This document shows positions 1-8,860 of a stretch of 21,754 bases of DNA, in pieces (the first letter of the stretch is position 1; each line of letters starts with the position of its first letter). The notes under the pieces were generated by a model that saw nothing but the letters and a program-made list of their open reading frames with translations, made no database searches and was not told where the DNA came from. The position numbers and the translations under genes are program-made. The stretch is taken from the NCBI GenBank assembly GCA_003427395.1, contig BFEA01000251.1:1255161-1276914 (forward strand), read 5' to 3'. Source of the stretch: Chara braunii. Its lineage: Eukaryota > Streptophyta > Charophyceae > Charales > Characeae.

Positions 1-29
1 TTTTTTTTATTTTATGTGTGTGTGTATGT
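1..29. repeat. Poly-T and (GT)n low-complexity start
   Basis: The window opens with eight T, a T-rich stretch and then a short GT dinucleotide run. No gene is seen here. It could be the trace of a poly-A tail of a minus-strand retroelement, or simply the point where an assembly stopped. The sequence alone cannot separate these. Confidence 0.8.
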
Positions 30-92
30 AAACAATCCGAGTGGATGCTAGGGGTGCTGGTAAGAACAGACACCACTAGCCTTCCCGGGGAG

Positions 93-157
93 GCTCCATC
101 TATTGGTGGGGAGCAGCACCTGCTGGAAAGCGGGTCCAACGTCTCTGAACATTGTAT
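93..157 (+). repeat. Left arm of a long imperfect inverted repeat
   Basis: The reverse complement of this segment matches 800-860. The shared core runs from a tacaatg end, through agacg, tggaccc and gtgctgctcc, to accaatag and ggagc. By eye about 85% of positions agree, with one small gap of about four bases. The arms face each other about 640 bp apart. This is compatible with a foldback or terminal-inverted-repeat element, but no target-site duplication was found. Confidence 0.7.
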
Positions 158-799
158 CAATTTATTTGGACAGACATGTAGTTGTGATGATAGACAACTG
201 CAGTGCTCAACTACCAAGTACAGAAAATAGGGAAGTAGAGCTTACAGAGTTGCCTGGTTGACTTGCCTACCTGACAACCTACATTGAGTCTAAATAGCGT
301 GGTAGTATACACAAATCACACATCTACTCCTGAGGAAATTGGAGACAGCTCCCCAATCCCCTCAGCAAGAGACATTTCCTGTTCCTGCACTGGAGTCTTG
401 TGTTTGGAGCATTTGTAGTATGCTTCAGAGACTGGACTACGGTGGGCCAGGAGATCCCGCTGCGACCATCCACAGAATTCCCCGACCCCTTCCCACCCCA
501 CCGGCTGGCAATGGTCGATATGCAATGGTATGGAGCAGAGTGAGCAAGACCACAAGCAAGACCACAGGCTGATGGGACCAAGTATGGAAGCAGAGGGTCA
601 ACAAACGGACATGGAAGGTATCGGCGGATATTCAGAAGAAGTAGAAGTAGCCGCTAGGGAAACAATGAGGGATCTGGCGGTCTGGCGCAGACTGAAGAGG
701 AGGCGCCCTGAAGTGTACTGTTGTCCAACATACTTGTCATTAACTGTGCACCGTTAATCCCCTGGAAACAGGGCAATCAATGCTGGCAGGCTGTCGGAT
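158..799. other. Unrecognised interior between the inverted arms
   Basis: About 640 bp with only short open frames on either strand. The longest on the plus strand, at about 530-757, reads as an acidic/basic mix with no motif I recognise. A small stem-loop (agttgt / acaact) lies near 180-200. There is no transposase signature, so if the arms bound an element it is non-autonomous. Confidence 0.5.
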
Positions 800-860
800 G
801 TACAATGAGACGCTGGACCCACTTCCCAGCACGTGCTGCTCCGCACCAATAGACCGGAGC
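800..860 (-). repeat. Right arm of the long imperfect inverted repeat
   Basis: This is the inverted partner of 93-157. It starts tacaatgaga and ends with accaatag and ggagc. It lacks about four bases present near the outer end of the left arm. Similarity fades on both sides beyond the arms. Confidence 0.7.
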
Positions 861-1057
861 ACCCAGGTCTCTTGCCAGAAGGGGTTGCTCTTATCACCTC
901 TCCTAGCAAAGGCACTGGGGTAAATTTCAAAAAAAAAAAAAACGAAGGGCGTCCACATAACTGGGGAGGAGGTAACAGACATGATAAAATAATATGTTCA
1001 ACAAGAACTCATGGTGCAGTGGCAAAAGTTAAAAACCAACTGGAGTTGTTTGACTCG
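861..1057. other. Non-coding stretch with a 14-A run
   Basis: An uninterrupted A run occupies 929-942. The rest is A-rich and shows no gene. On the plus strand this could be the poly-A tail of a short plus-strand retroposed sequence ending near 942, but no source element is recognisable upstream. Confidence 0.5.
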
Positions 1058-1441
1058 TCAAAAAATATAATGCAAGCAATTCATCAATTCTCTTGGGAAA
1101 AAAAAGAAAAGTATGGGGGAATTGGACCATGACATATTGCCCCTGCCCCAACCGTCGTCTTTTGTCTGTCTTGAAGCCCGGGTTCTTTCGTCCTTGGTCA
1201 CCTTCTTACCAGTATCGTTCATTCTGTCTCGTTCCAGCCACCCCTCTCCTATCGGGGGATTCCCATCTCCTCTTCTGACCTGAGCCACAGTCGCTGATGA
1301 TGCTAGGGGTGGACGAGGTGAGGGGGACCCGGGCGGAGGTTGAGGAGGAGGGGGGGTTGAAGGGCCAGGGCGGCTGGCGAGTACTTGGCCTAAGGCAAAC
1401 CCTACATCAACTTTGAGTCCATAGGTGAGTCTCGTGTCCAT
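1058..1441 (-). other. Proline-rich minus-strand open frame, doubtful
   Basis: A 127-codon open frame lies directly beyond the last recognisable ORF2 segment of LINE L-A. Its middle is rich in Pro and Ser (repeated P-P-P and P-S-P), followed by a basic Arg/Lys part. I see no domain. The proline content comes from a G-rich plus strand (about 1310-1380), so the frame may be a composition effect. It occupies the place where L-B carries its Cys/His finger, but nothing like that finger is visible here. It could be the degenerate 3' end of L-A or unrelated flank. Confidence 0.25.
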
Positions 1442-2778
1442 ATGTTAGATGGCGTGTGGTTGATTGCCACTGGTGGGATTGAGGCTTTGTATCCCCCTTT
1501 GACAGAGTAGTCCCATATGTGCATTGGATTCGGCCCAGGCCACTCTCACTCCCACGGGTCGAAAGGTAACCTGGCAAGTGGCATTGTGGGCTTGTACACA
1601 AGGAAGCCTTCCTGGTGGTCCCCTACCACACATACGCGGATGAGGCCCGCCCAACTTTCATCGTTGTCCTGATTTTTATTGCGTGCGAGTTTGGAAAATC
1701 TGGCTCCTAGCAGATCAGGCTCAAAGGCTTCCAGTGAACACAACCCGTCTTTGTTCTGTTGGACTTCAAATATTGTGAGTGAGAGGGGCAGGTCTGCATG
1801 CCTAATCACCCAGTCATCCTGACGAACTGTGGGGTCATCCTTGAAGGCTAGCCGCCGCGTTGAAGGGAGAGCCTCTCTCAGTTTGACAGCTTTGGCTTCC
1901 ACATTTTTGGCGTATTTCAGCTTGAGCTGTAGTTGATCAGTCGTGGCGCAGTCACCTCTGTGTCCCAGAGGTTCCCCACTATAAAAATGTATTTTTTTGC
2001 CCAAGTAAGCCATGGCGAATTTGTTGATAACGAGAAGTACATAGGGGTTGCCAAAGAGCGGCTGTCTCTATATGTTGTGCCATCTGTTTGGGGGCTGTTT
2101 TTGTTGTGGACCACGTGTTCTCCAGGGTTTGAGCATATAGGGCCACAAGAGGTCCAGGAGCAGGTCCATCCTCGCTGCTTGTGCCGGGGTATCCGCCTGC
2201 ATTTGTCGCAAGGGGGCGGGAATTGACCAATGTTTGTTTGTCAGCCACCGGAAAGGGTGCAGAGCGTTGGCTGTTAGCGGTTTTGGGGCCAGGTTGGCAA
2301 TTTGCAGGCAAGCCAATGGGGTCCATGGGATGTCGTTCCCTACGTTGAAGATTAAGGCTTCGCTCTCCCTTTTTGGATTTAATATTTCTAAGCCCCCTTG
2401 GACCTTGATTGGGTGAGGGTTTCCAACTCACTCAATGTACACATCCTTGGTCCTTAGCGCTATTCTTAGATATGTGGCGCTATTCTCAACCTGGTGTCTT
2501 GGCTTCAACGGCCAGACAGCCGGTTTGTACCAGATAGGCGCTAATATTGCACCGTTTATTGCTAGGGCCCGTCCCACTGATGAAGTGTGTAACCCCTCTC
2601 ATTTTGTTAGTCTATTTATTGCCATGTTGACTAACATATCCCCGTGGTCATGTGGGGGCCCCAACGCAGCAAGTCTCACGCCAAGGATTATAATTGCATC
2701 TTCTTTTCGTGCCTATCCAACCATCGGATGAAGGGGCGGGGGTTCTCCTTGAGGGTGGAGCCACCATCCTTCCGTTCT
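1432..2778 (-). pseudogene. L-A ORF2 thumb and C-terminal region
   Basis: In one minus-strand frame, interrupted by only a few TGA codons, I read I-L-G-V-R-L near 2700, then G-R-A-L-A-I-N-G-A-I-L (about 2577-2540), G-G-L-E-I-L-N-P (about 2395-2370) and N-V-G-N-D-I-P-W-T-P-L-A-C-L-Q. L-B has matching G-R-A-L and R-G-L-E-V-L-D-P and I-P-W-R-T-L-T-L blocks, so this is homologous C-terminal sequence. From 2013 to 1546 the frame stays open, and after one TGA it continues with W-D-Y-S-V-K-G-G-Y and N-I-W-T-R, resembling the F-S-V-K-S-x-Y / I-W block that precedes the C-terminal finger in plant LINEs. The finger itself was not found. Confidence 0.7.
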
Positions 2779-3718
2779 TTAGCCCCTGTTGATTTTCATG
2801 TCAGCCGCTAATGAAAATAAGTGAACGACTTGTGTCAGGGCACTGAGGCTATCTGGGTATGCTCGTATGAGTACTGCGAGGTCGTCCGCAAATAGTGAAG
2901 TCACTGGAATGAGATGGTTGGGGATATCTAGGATGGGCACTTTGCTAATTTGAGGGTGAGATCTGATCAGCGAGGCCAGAGTCTCCATTACTATTACAAA
3001 TAGGACCGGTGCTATGGGGTCCCCTTGTGGCACCAATCTTTGCATGTGTATTGGCGGTGATAGGTGATCACTGAGCATGATATTAGTAGAGCCGATTTGT
3101 GGAGGAGGCTCACCCAGTGGCATAATGCCGGGCCAAAATTCATCTTGACCAGACATTTCCACAAGTCCCAGTCAACATGGTCATATGTTTTCTCAAAGTG
3201 AATAAACAGGATGGCTGCTTGAGCCTTTCGTTGGCAGGTGTATGATCTCGTTAACCAGTAAAATGTTGTTGCGGTTTGAAAGGAATGCTGTTTGGTCGGG
3301 GTGAATCAATACGTCATCAGTGGCAGCAACCTGTTGGTTAGTGTCTTGGCCACCATCTTATAAGGTACAGGGAGGAGAGTTATGGGTCTGTAATTTTTTA
3401 TATCCTCCTTGTCCCTTTTCTTCTATAGGAGTGTGGTGACCCCCTGCCCAATCATATACCAAATGAACCCTCCCTCCGCACCGCCCGGATGTAGTCCATA
3501 AGGTCGTCCTGGAGGAGGTCTCAAAATTGTAACCAGAATTCGTTATGGAATGAGTCAATCCTGGGGGTCTTTTTATCTTCCATATCTTACAAGGCCTCTA
3601 GACGTCTTGAGAGGAGAGGGGATCCAGCTCATTTTTGTGTTTTGGTCAAGCGTAACTGAAGAACCTCCAATAGCTTTTCCCTTGCACTATGGACCTCATG
3701 GGGGGCCGTATTGGGTGT
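2779..3718 (-). pseudogene. L-A reverse transcriptase domain
   Basis: Recognisable blocks on the minus strand in order are: a K-T-P-R-I-D-S-F-H-N-E-F-W version of the GK-PG-DG block (about 3595-3540), K-K-R-D-K-E-D-I-K-N-Y-R-P-I-T-L-L (about 3425-3375), H-P-D-Q-T-A-F-L (about 3305), F-E-K-T-Y-D-H-V-D-W (motif A, about 3199-3168), P-Q-G-D-P-I-A-P-V-L-F (about 3031-3000), and L-F-A-D-D-L-A-V-L-I (2895-2866) with both catalytic Asp codons at 2881-2886. The pieces switch frames, notably between motif A and the Q-G-D-P block, and stops occur before the Y-R-P-I block. It is homologous to the RT of L-B but clearly diverged from it. Confidence 0.9.
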
Positions 3719-4215
3719 CTAGGATGCGAAAAGGTTGCGGTAGTATTGAGCCATATAGTCTTCTGTGGTATAGGCGTTGGTTGCAGTTTGGGCTGATTTG
3801 TTGAGCTGATGTGTGAGCCTGAGGACTGTGTTAGCCCTCGATCTGGCCCTTGCTTTGTTAAAGAAGGATGTCGCCACTGCCCCTTTTGTATGTGCCCTTT
3901 TAATTTTTGCTTGCACCTTCCAGGCCTGCGCCTGTTATTCAATGTAGGCCTGGAGGTGGTCCCGTGCTTCTTGAAGCTTCTCGAAGGAGGGCCGGTGCAG
4001 CGGGTCGTCCATAAGGTGCTCATCCCATTCTTCAAGTTTACGCATGAGGCTGTCAAGGACAGTTTTACGGTCTCTTGCATATTGAATGGATAATTTTTTT
4101 GCCCTGTCTCTTAGTTGCACGATGCCTTCGTTGAACCAATGCACCCTATCCCCGGATTCCGGTTTTTGGGTTTGTCAATAGGCCCAGAATGTGTTCACCA
4201 TTTCTTCAAGTTTCA
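3719..4215 (-). pseudogene. L-A ORF2 linker between endonuclease and RT
   Basis: This is a charged, helical stretch typical of the region between the two catalytic domains of plant-type LINEs. It reads H-W-F-N-E-G with E/K/R-rich helices (4144-3935). A second frame (3916-3719) contains the T-S-F-F-N-K-A-R block and ends Y-Y-R-N-L-F. The same place in L-B ends F-Y-K-N-L, which supports the assignment. The change of frame between 3935 and 3916 is a lesion. Confidence 0.7.
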
Positions 4216-4930
4216 TCAAGTGGAGGAGGGATATGTTGAATTTGTAGAACCTCGGACCGCTTTGCAAGGGCTGATTGTTGTGATTTTGACCGGTGTAACC
4301 AACCCTACCAGGTCCTTTGACGCCAGGGTGAGGTCTATTTGTGAGTTTGCCAAACTTCGGTCACCCTTGGCTGACAGGCATGTGTAGGCTCTTTGGTTAG
4401 GATGCAACAGCCTATATGCATCGTCAAGCTGCCTATTTGCCAAAAATTGCATGAGCATGAGGGCATTTGGTCCCATGGTCAAGTGGAGAGGGGACAAAGG
4501 ATCTAGCTGTTGTGAAGTAGACCTTCGGTCCTTAGAGGGGTCGAGCGTGGTATTGAAGTCTCCGATGAAGATAATCGGGGCATTGTCCGGTAAGTGTTTG
4601 TGAAGGGAGAGCCACAGGTCCACCCTACTAGTGGGGTCATTCGGGGCATATATGCTCACTAAATGAAATTCATCCAGTTCATAGGCAACTTTCATGCAGA
4701 CCCACCTCCCTTGTTGACTATCGTATTCCATATGCACCGGCTTGAGATTTGAGGAGGGCGGCAACCAGATTGCAACCCCCGTTGATGCCCTTACCTTGGC
4801 GGGTGATGTGAAGCTCGCATAGGGCAAGACTAACTACGCCTTGCGGAGGGGTATCCTGCAGGTGGGTCTTCTGGGCGCACACCGCATCTGGTAATCCACC
4901 GGTAATTGGGCGATTAATCATATTCCAAAT
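4216..4930 (-). pseudogene. L-A endonuclease (AP/exonuclease III-like) domain
   Basis: The domain cleaves the target strand to prime reverse transcription. Visible motifs on the minus strand are: W-N-M near the start, A-Q-K-T-H-L (4856-4876), V-S-I-Y-A-P-N-D, I-F-I-G-D-F-N-T-T-L-D-P (about 4535-4575) and S-Q-I-D-L-T-L-A-S near 4330. The G-D-F-N and I-D-L blocks are diagnostic of this family. The metal-binding Glu normally found in Q-E-T is a Lys here (codon at 4868-4870). The final S-D-H box is not readable because the frame shifts near 4250, after which G-P-R-F-Y-K-F-N continues in another frame. A further frameshift near 4830 separates the Q-K-T part from the rest. Confidence 0.85.
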
Positions 4931-5240
4931 GACATCCTTCTTTTCTGTTGAGGCTTGAATGAATCCGTTAAGTGATCATATCTATGTCAGCACGAGCCAA
5001 CTTTGTTGCCTATTGGGGCGGCCTTTTTATCCTTGGAAAGACGGGGGGTGATGGGGGGCCGGGGGGGGGGGGGGGGGGGCATGGAGGCTCGAGGGGGAGA
5101 GTTGAAGGGTTGTGCAGGGATTGGCGGGGGAGGGGGAAAGGGAAAGTGTTGGCTGTTGTGTTCCATATGTCGGGGTGGTGAGAGCCCGTCTGCAACACCT
5201 AAAGACCTTTGGTTGTGATTGTTGCGCTGCGACCTTGTCT
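4931..5240 (-). other. ORF1-ORF2 gap of L-A with 19-G run
   Basis: This is the segment between the last readable ORF1 codons and the endonuclease. On the minus strand it is C-rich, giving proline runs. Plus-strand positions 5061-5079 are 19 consecutive G. Such a tract is prone to slippage and G-quadruplex formation, and the base count may also be a sequencing artefact. Confidence 0.6.
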
Positions 5241-6902
5241 TTATAGCCTTTGTGTCCTTTGTGTCTCCTCTTTAACTAAGGCCGTGATCTTGATCGGAAG
5301 TGCAAAGGGTGGATCATCCCAGTGATTATGTTGTTTTAAGATACTGTCCTTAAGGAAGATCCACATAAAGAGGAGGACCCTACTTTGGATCCACGTAGTA
5401 TTGGTCTCAAATCTGTCAGTGGAGAGGTCGAGAAGTTGTTTGTGAGTAAGCCAAGTGAAATGCATTCCTGTTTTTCGGCTTCTGATATCCGGGTCATATA
5501 TCAGCAGGACCGCTCCTAGAACGCCCTCAATCCCGGTCTCTCGGGCCCGATACTTCAAGCACGTGAGAATGACTGTAGTGAAGGGGTTGCCCCTCCACCG
5601 TGAGATCGGCATGGGGAGCCACCTCCCCTTGAGTCTGAGCCATGGATCCGAGTCCGAGCATCCAGTCCCCCGCCTCTGTGTCCCGCACTATTGGAAAGAT
5701 GATGACATCGGGAGATACGACCAATCGAGTCGTTGTCGTCCGCTTCGAGCTTCACGAGTTCCCGGAGTTTCGTGGGGAGGTCCTCTCTAGTTCACAATCG
5801 TCCTCCGATCTAGGTTGTGTAATATCTATGTCGTCGTGCACAATTTGTGCCCCCCCACGACGGGGAACAACTAACCAGTTTTGCTGTGCTTGCTGGTTAT
5901 GCTCTTCTTGCGGGGGCAACAGATGTTGTGGGGGGTCAGGGATGGAGAGGCCTTCGGCTGTGCTGGCAAGTGTCTCTGCAGGCAAGAGTGACAAATGTGT
6001 AGGCGGGTTGGCAAGGTTTGCGTGCTTTTCCTTCTCCAGATGTTGTGGTTGTTCACCTACGCATCTGGGCGGGGGTTGATTTTCAATGGCTAAATGACAA
6101 CTCACATTCGGTTACAGTTGGGGGGCCGCCTGTGGTATAGAGTGCAATGTGGCACACAGTTCGTGCACCAAGAGCTTGGGCTAAGTCAGCCCCTCATGGA
6201 GGAGCGCCTCTTCGCAGGTTTCATCATTTCATTGCTTGTTATGGGTGGATTTTCCCCCGAAGTGAGTGCTGGAGTAGTTTTCTATTTTGTCTAAGAACTC
6301 GTTTGACACCACGACGATCGCTGCCCCCACGTCCATCCAATCGATGGAGGAGATACTTTGGTATTTTTCAATTGTGGCCAGGACCCGGGGGCTATACATA
6401 AGCACCCTTTTGGCTTTCCCCCAATGTTTGTTGTGGAGTCTGTCTCTTGGTCTCCCATCTGTCAATGATAATATTTTTGTACGGGTCCATTCGGTTAAGA
6501 ATACCAGTTTTTGTTTGACCTTTTCGCTGGCTGAGAGGGGTGGCGGGCCAACCTCCTTTGGAGGTGGGGCCGTCAGGGGGACCACCTCTACCTCCATATC
6601 CTTTGGGAGTACGTGTTGTTGCTCGCTCGGAGGGGAGGGCAGAGGTGTCCATGGCTTGGGGTCGTTGTGGTTCTTCGTACCAGTATAGGAATGCAGTGGG
6701 GGGAAGTTGAGGGTGGCACCGTTCCTGTTGTGGCTGCCCATTTGGGTTGTCCGCTTGTTGTTGCCAGAGCCACTGTAGCTGTTGTTGTTGCTGCTGGAGA
6801 ACTTGTTGCTGCTGGCAGCATAGTTTCTGTTGCCGTTGCGGGTGTAATGCTAGAGGATTTGTTGTTGGACGTTCTTTTCTTAACGGACTCTGCGAAGGCC
6901 AT
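5241..6902 (-). pseudogene. L-A ORF1-like region, broken
   Basis: LINE ORF1 proteins bind the element's RNA and act as chaperones in the retrotransposition particle. Reading starts at the ATG on 6902-6900 with M-A-F-A-E-S-V-K-K-R, followed by an Ala/Thr/Ser-rich low-complexity part (to about 6600). The frame then shifts to a Pro-rich part and a more globular segment with I-D-W-M-D-V-G-A-A-I (6741-6229). Next come 6105-5752 (Gln/Pro-rich), 5724-5527 and 5612-5241 (R-A-R-E-T-G-I-E-G, W-I-Q-S-R-V-L-L-F-M-W-I-F). At least four frame changes are needed. I see no CCHC knuckle. The assignment rests on position upstream of ORF2 and on the shared start with the leader unit, not on a recognised domain. 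Confidence 0.6.
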
Positions 6903-7093
6903 GTTCACGGCCCGCTAAAAACTGGTCGGGGCGGTACGGATCCCCATCGGGCACCGAACCCATTGCCATGTCCCTTCAAATAAGACAAAAGCGGTTTAGA
7001 GTTGGTCCTCTAGACTGATAGCAACATGGTGTCGAAAATCGAACCTGCGACCTAAGACCACAATGTGCATTCAATGTCGAGCTAATGGTCGCG
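6868..7093 (-). repeat. tRNA-like leader unit 1, joined to L-A ORF1
   Basis: Minus-strand order is a tRNA-like head (about 7090-7033), a body, then the ORF1 start codon at 6902 and its first dozen codons. The head has the box-B-like string GCAGGTTCGATTTTC and the shared block ATTGAATGCACATTGTGG. Compared with unit 2, its D-arm/box A side is cut off at about AGC. The unit repeats 7094-7346 with near-constant spacing: ATG to ATG is 226 bp. This suggests a Pol III-type internal promoter of tRNA origin at the 5' end of a LINE. Confidence 0.75.
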
Positions 7094-7346
7094 GACGGTC
7101 TTTTCTTAACGGACGCTGCGAAGGCCATGTTCGTGGCCCGCTGAAAACTGGTCAGGGCATTACTGATCCCCTTTGGTCATCGAGCCCATTGCCATGTCCC
7201 TTCGATTAAGACAAAAGTGGTTTTGGGTTGGTCCTGCAATGAGATAGCAAGATGGTGAAAACCATGTCGAATATCGAACGAGCTTGCGACCTAAGACCAC
7301 AATGTGCATTCAATGTTGGTGCTCCACCCACTAAGATAGGGCCGAA
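7094..7346 (-). repeat. tRNA-like leader unit 2 with truncated ORF1 start
   Basis: This is a second head-to-tail copy. The head on the minus strand contains CTTAGTGGGTGGAGCACC, a good box A/D-arm match, and GCTCGTTCGATATTCG, a weaker box B. The body then follows (cttttgtcttaatcgaaggg, atggcaatgggctcg, gaccagttttcagcgggcc), and the copy ends with ATG (7128-7126) and about 12 codons equivalent to M-A-F-A-A-S-V-K-K-R-P-S. It breaks off within ORF1 and abuts unit 1. Identity with unit 1 is high by eye over more than 200 bp. Confidence 0.75.
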
Positions 7347-7390
7347 ATGGTTCCAAACTCTAGTACTTGTGCGCTCGGTGTGCCGATGGT

Positions 7391-7474
7391 CTCCCGACTG
7401 AAGATTCGAGCCTGCAACCTAAGACCACAATGTGCATTCGATACAGGTGCTCTACCTACTGAGCTAAGGGCCCC
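7391..7474 (-). repeat. tRNA-like head, unit 3 (partial)
   Basis: On the minus strand this reads as a tRNA-derived head. It starts GGGGCCCTTAGCTCAGTAGG then TAGAGC (box A with D arm), has the family-specific block CGAATGCACATTGTGGTC, then GCAGGCTCGAATCTTC (box B/T arm). It is not a working tRNA: the 3' side gives no partner for the GGGCCC acceptor strand, and the space between the boxes is about ten bases too long with no clean anticodon stem. The 45 bp between it and unit 2 share nothing with the other units. Confidence 0.75.
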
Positions 7475-8362
7475 AACACCTCCACGCTAGGAAGTTGATC
7501 GTGTGTTCAGCCTTCGTGATGGTACAGTGAACTCACCCACACACACACACAACATTCAACGATAGAGCACTTGACCTCAACCAAGCGTGTAGCCACTCGC
7601 GCACAGGGGGGGGGGATCGACCGAGGCCGGTGTTATTCGGTTACCAGTACTGGGGTTCGCCACACCTCGAGTCAGGTTCCGCGGTTCCCCAAGGCGACTT
7701 GTGAGGAAGCAGTTACGCACCACAGTCCCCTGGCACTAAAGGGAATTGTCGTAGGCCTACTATGGGCGCGGGGCAAGTGGTCCTTATATGATGTTTCATA
7801 ACGAACCTCTCATAGCACATACAGGGGTGCAACTCATGATCTAGGTGAACGATGCATGCTCGGTCAGTTTTATATTGCGCTACGAGTACGTATGATCTGT
7901 AAAGGGAAAGAGGTTGTATCAACATATCGTTTTTCATCTAACCTAAACATATAAGGGGTATCAGCCATGGGCTCCAACCTAGGTGGTGGTGGCCTCTTTT
8001 TGGTCATGCCAAAGTGGAATCCGGCAGACAAGATTTGTTCTGGAGTGCTATGTTTTATTGACACCTGATGCTGCGATTGTTCAATGGGTGGAACAAATGT
8101 GGGGTGTGTGATAATGTTTATCAAGGAGTGTAAGGGATTGTCAAGGATCATCAAGATTTAGGGAGCGTTTCATACGATGGAATGAATTTTTTTTCGACAT
8201 GTGAAGTTTTGTTTGACAGTTACTCTGACAGGCTGTAATCATCGTTTTTTTTTTGTTTTGTTTTGTCCATGGCCCTTTTCACACTTTCGTGCTTCACACA
8301 ATTTGTGTTGATGACATTGGTTATCTTGGCAGTCAGATGGAGTACAATTTTTTTTTTTGTCT
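7475..8362. other. Gene-free stretch, short repeats only
   Basis: It contains a (CA)n run near 7540-7551, a G run near 7607-7615, and T runs around 8190 and 8246-8268. A minus-strand open frame at 8154-7870 (94 codons) has no recognisable motif. A faint plus-strand tRNA-like stretch at about 7563-7625 is listed under findings. Confidence 0.5.
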
Positions 8363-8614
8363 CATTTTGTATGCCTGTGGCAGGGACACCCGCCAGTCCC
8401 CCCTTAACTATCTGGGTCCATGCAGCCTGTTGTTGTACCGGATATTCTTCTCATAAGTTGTACAGTTTAACGTTAAGCGAATGTAGCATTTCACTGTAGT
8501 GGATTGTCAGCGGTTGCTCTTGTCATCCTTCGGTTCAGGTGTTTAAGAACTATGTCAAGCATGTCGTCGGTATACCTCATGAGGCTTGGAGCCACAAGTC
8601 GTGGGATTTGGTCG
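8363..8614 (+). repeat. 252-bp tandem duplication, copy 1
   Basis: It runs from cattttgtatgcc to cacaagtcgtgggatttg and is followed at once by copy 2. Shared landmarks are gggacacccgcca, gggtccatgcagcctgttg, cagtttaacgttaagcgaatg, and gaggcttggagccacaag. Agreement is roughly nine positions in ten by eye. No coding frame is conserved between the copies. Confidence 0.9.
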
Positions 8615-8860
8615 CATTTTGTATGCCCGTGACAGGGACACCCGCCAATCCCCCCCAACTATTTGGGTCCATGCAGCCTGTTGTTGTACCAGATATTCGT
8701 CTCATAAGTTGTACAGTTTAACGTTAAGCGAATGTCGCATTTCACTATAGTGGATTGTCGACGGTTGCTCTTGTCATCCTTCGGATCAGGTGTTAAGAAC
8801 TACATCAAGCATGTCGCCGGCATACCTCCTGAGGCTTGGAGCCACAAGCCGTGGGATTTG
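8615..8860 (+). repeat. 252-bp tandem duplication, copy 2
   Basis: This is the second copy in the same orientation. Differences from copy 1 are mainly single substitutions (for example accagatattcg against accggatattct) and a few one-base indels, so the duplication is not recent. Confidence 0.9.

Larger units (their letters stand above)
1432..4930 (-). pseudogene. L-A ORF2: endonuclease-reverse transcriptase polyprotein, broken
   Basis: A functional copy would nick target DNA with its N-terminal AP-type endonuclease, then copy its own RNA with the reverse transcriptase at the nick. Readable blocks in order are: endonuclease (about 4930-4216), helical linker (4215-3719), RT (3718-2779), and the thumb/C-terminal region with G-R-A-L and G-L-E-I-L-N-P blocks (2778-1432). 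The pieces fall in different frames, with shifts near 4830, 4250, 3100 and elsewhere, and in-frame TGA codons in the C-terminal third. The F-A-D-D catalytic box at 2881-2892 is still intact. No Cys/His finger is visible at the C terminus, unlike in L-B. The breaks rule out a working protein. Confidence 0.85.
1432..7346 (-). mobile_element. Decayed non-LTR (LINE) retrotransposon L-A
   Basis: On the minus strand the order is: tRNA-like leader units (7346-6903), ORF1-like region (6902-5241), proline-rich gap (5240-4931), then ORF2 with an AP-type endonuclease, a linker, reverse transcriptase and a C-terminal region (4930-1432). This is the standard order for an L1-type LINE. Frameshifts and stops break both frames, so the copy is dead. 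The 3' boundary is uncertain: there is no clear poly-A (plus-strand poly-T) next to position 1432 and no target-site duplication was found. The 5' boundary could lie at 7346 or include the third tRNA-like copy up to 7474. The element is clearly GC-richer than L-B. Confidence 0.85.

Noticed and set aside
3809-4387. Plus-strand open frames inside LINE L-A (for example 3809-4093, 4115-4387, 5642-6079 and 6613-6918)
   Set aside because: They are antisense to recognisable endonuclease, RT or ORF1 segments, and their composition (for example Cys-rich runs) mirrors the minus-strand codons.
7391-7474. A functional tRNA gene on the minus strand
   Set aside because: Boxes A and B are present, but the acceptor strand GGGCCC has no 3' partner, no clean anticodon stem forms, and the same block occurs in two further units fused to a LINE. 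It is a tRNA-derived repeat.
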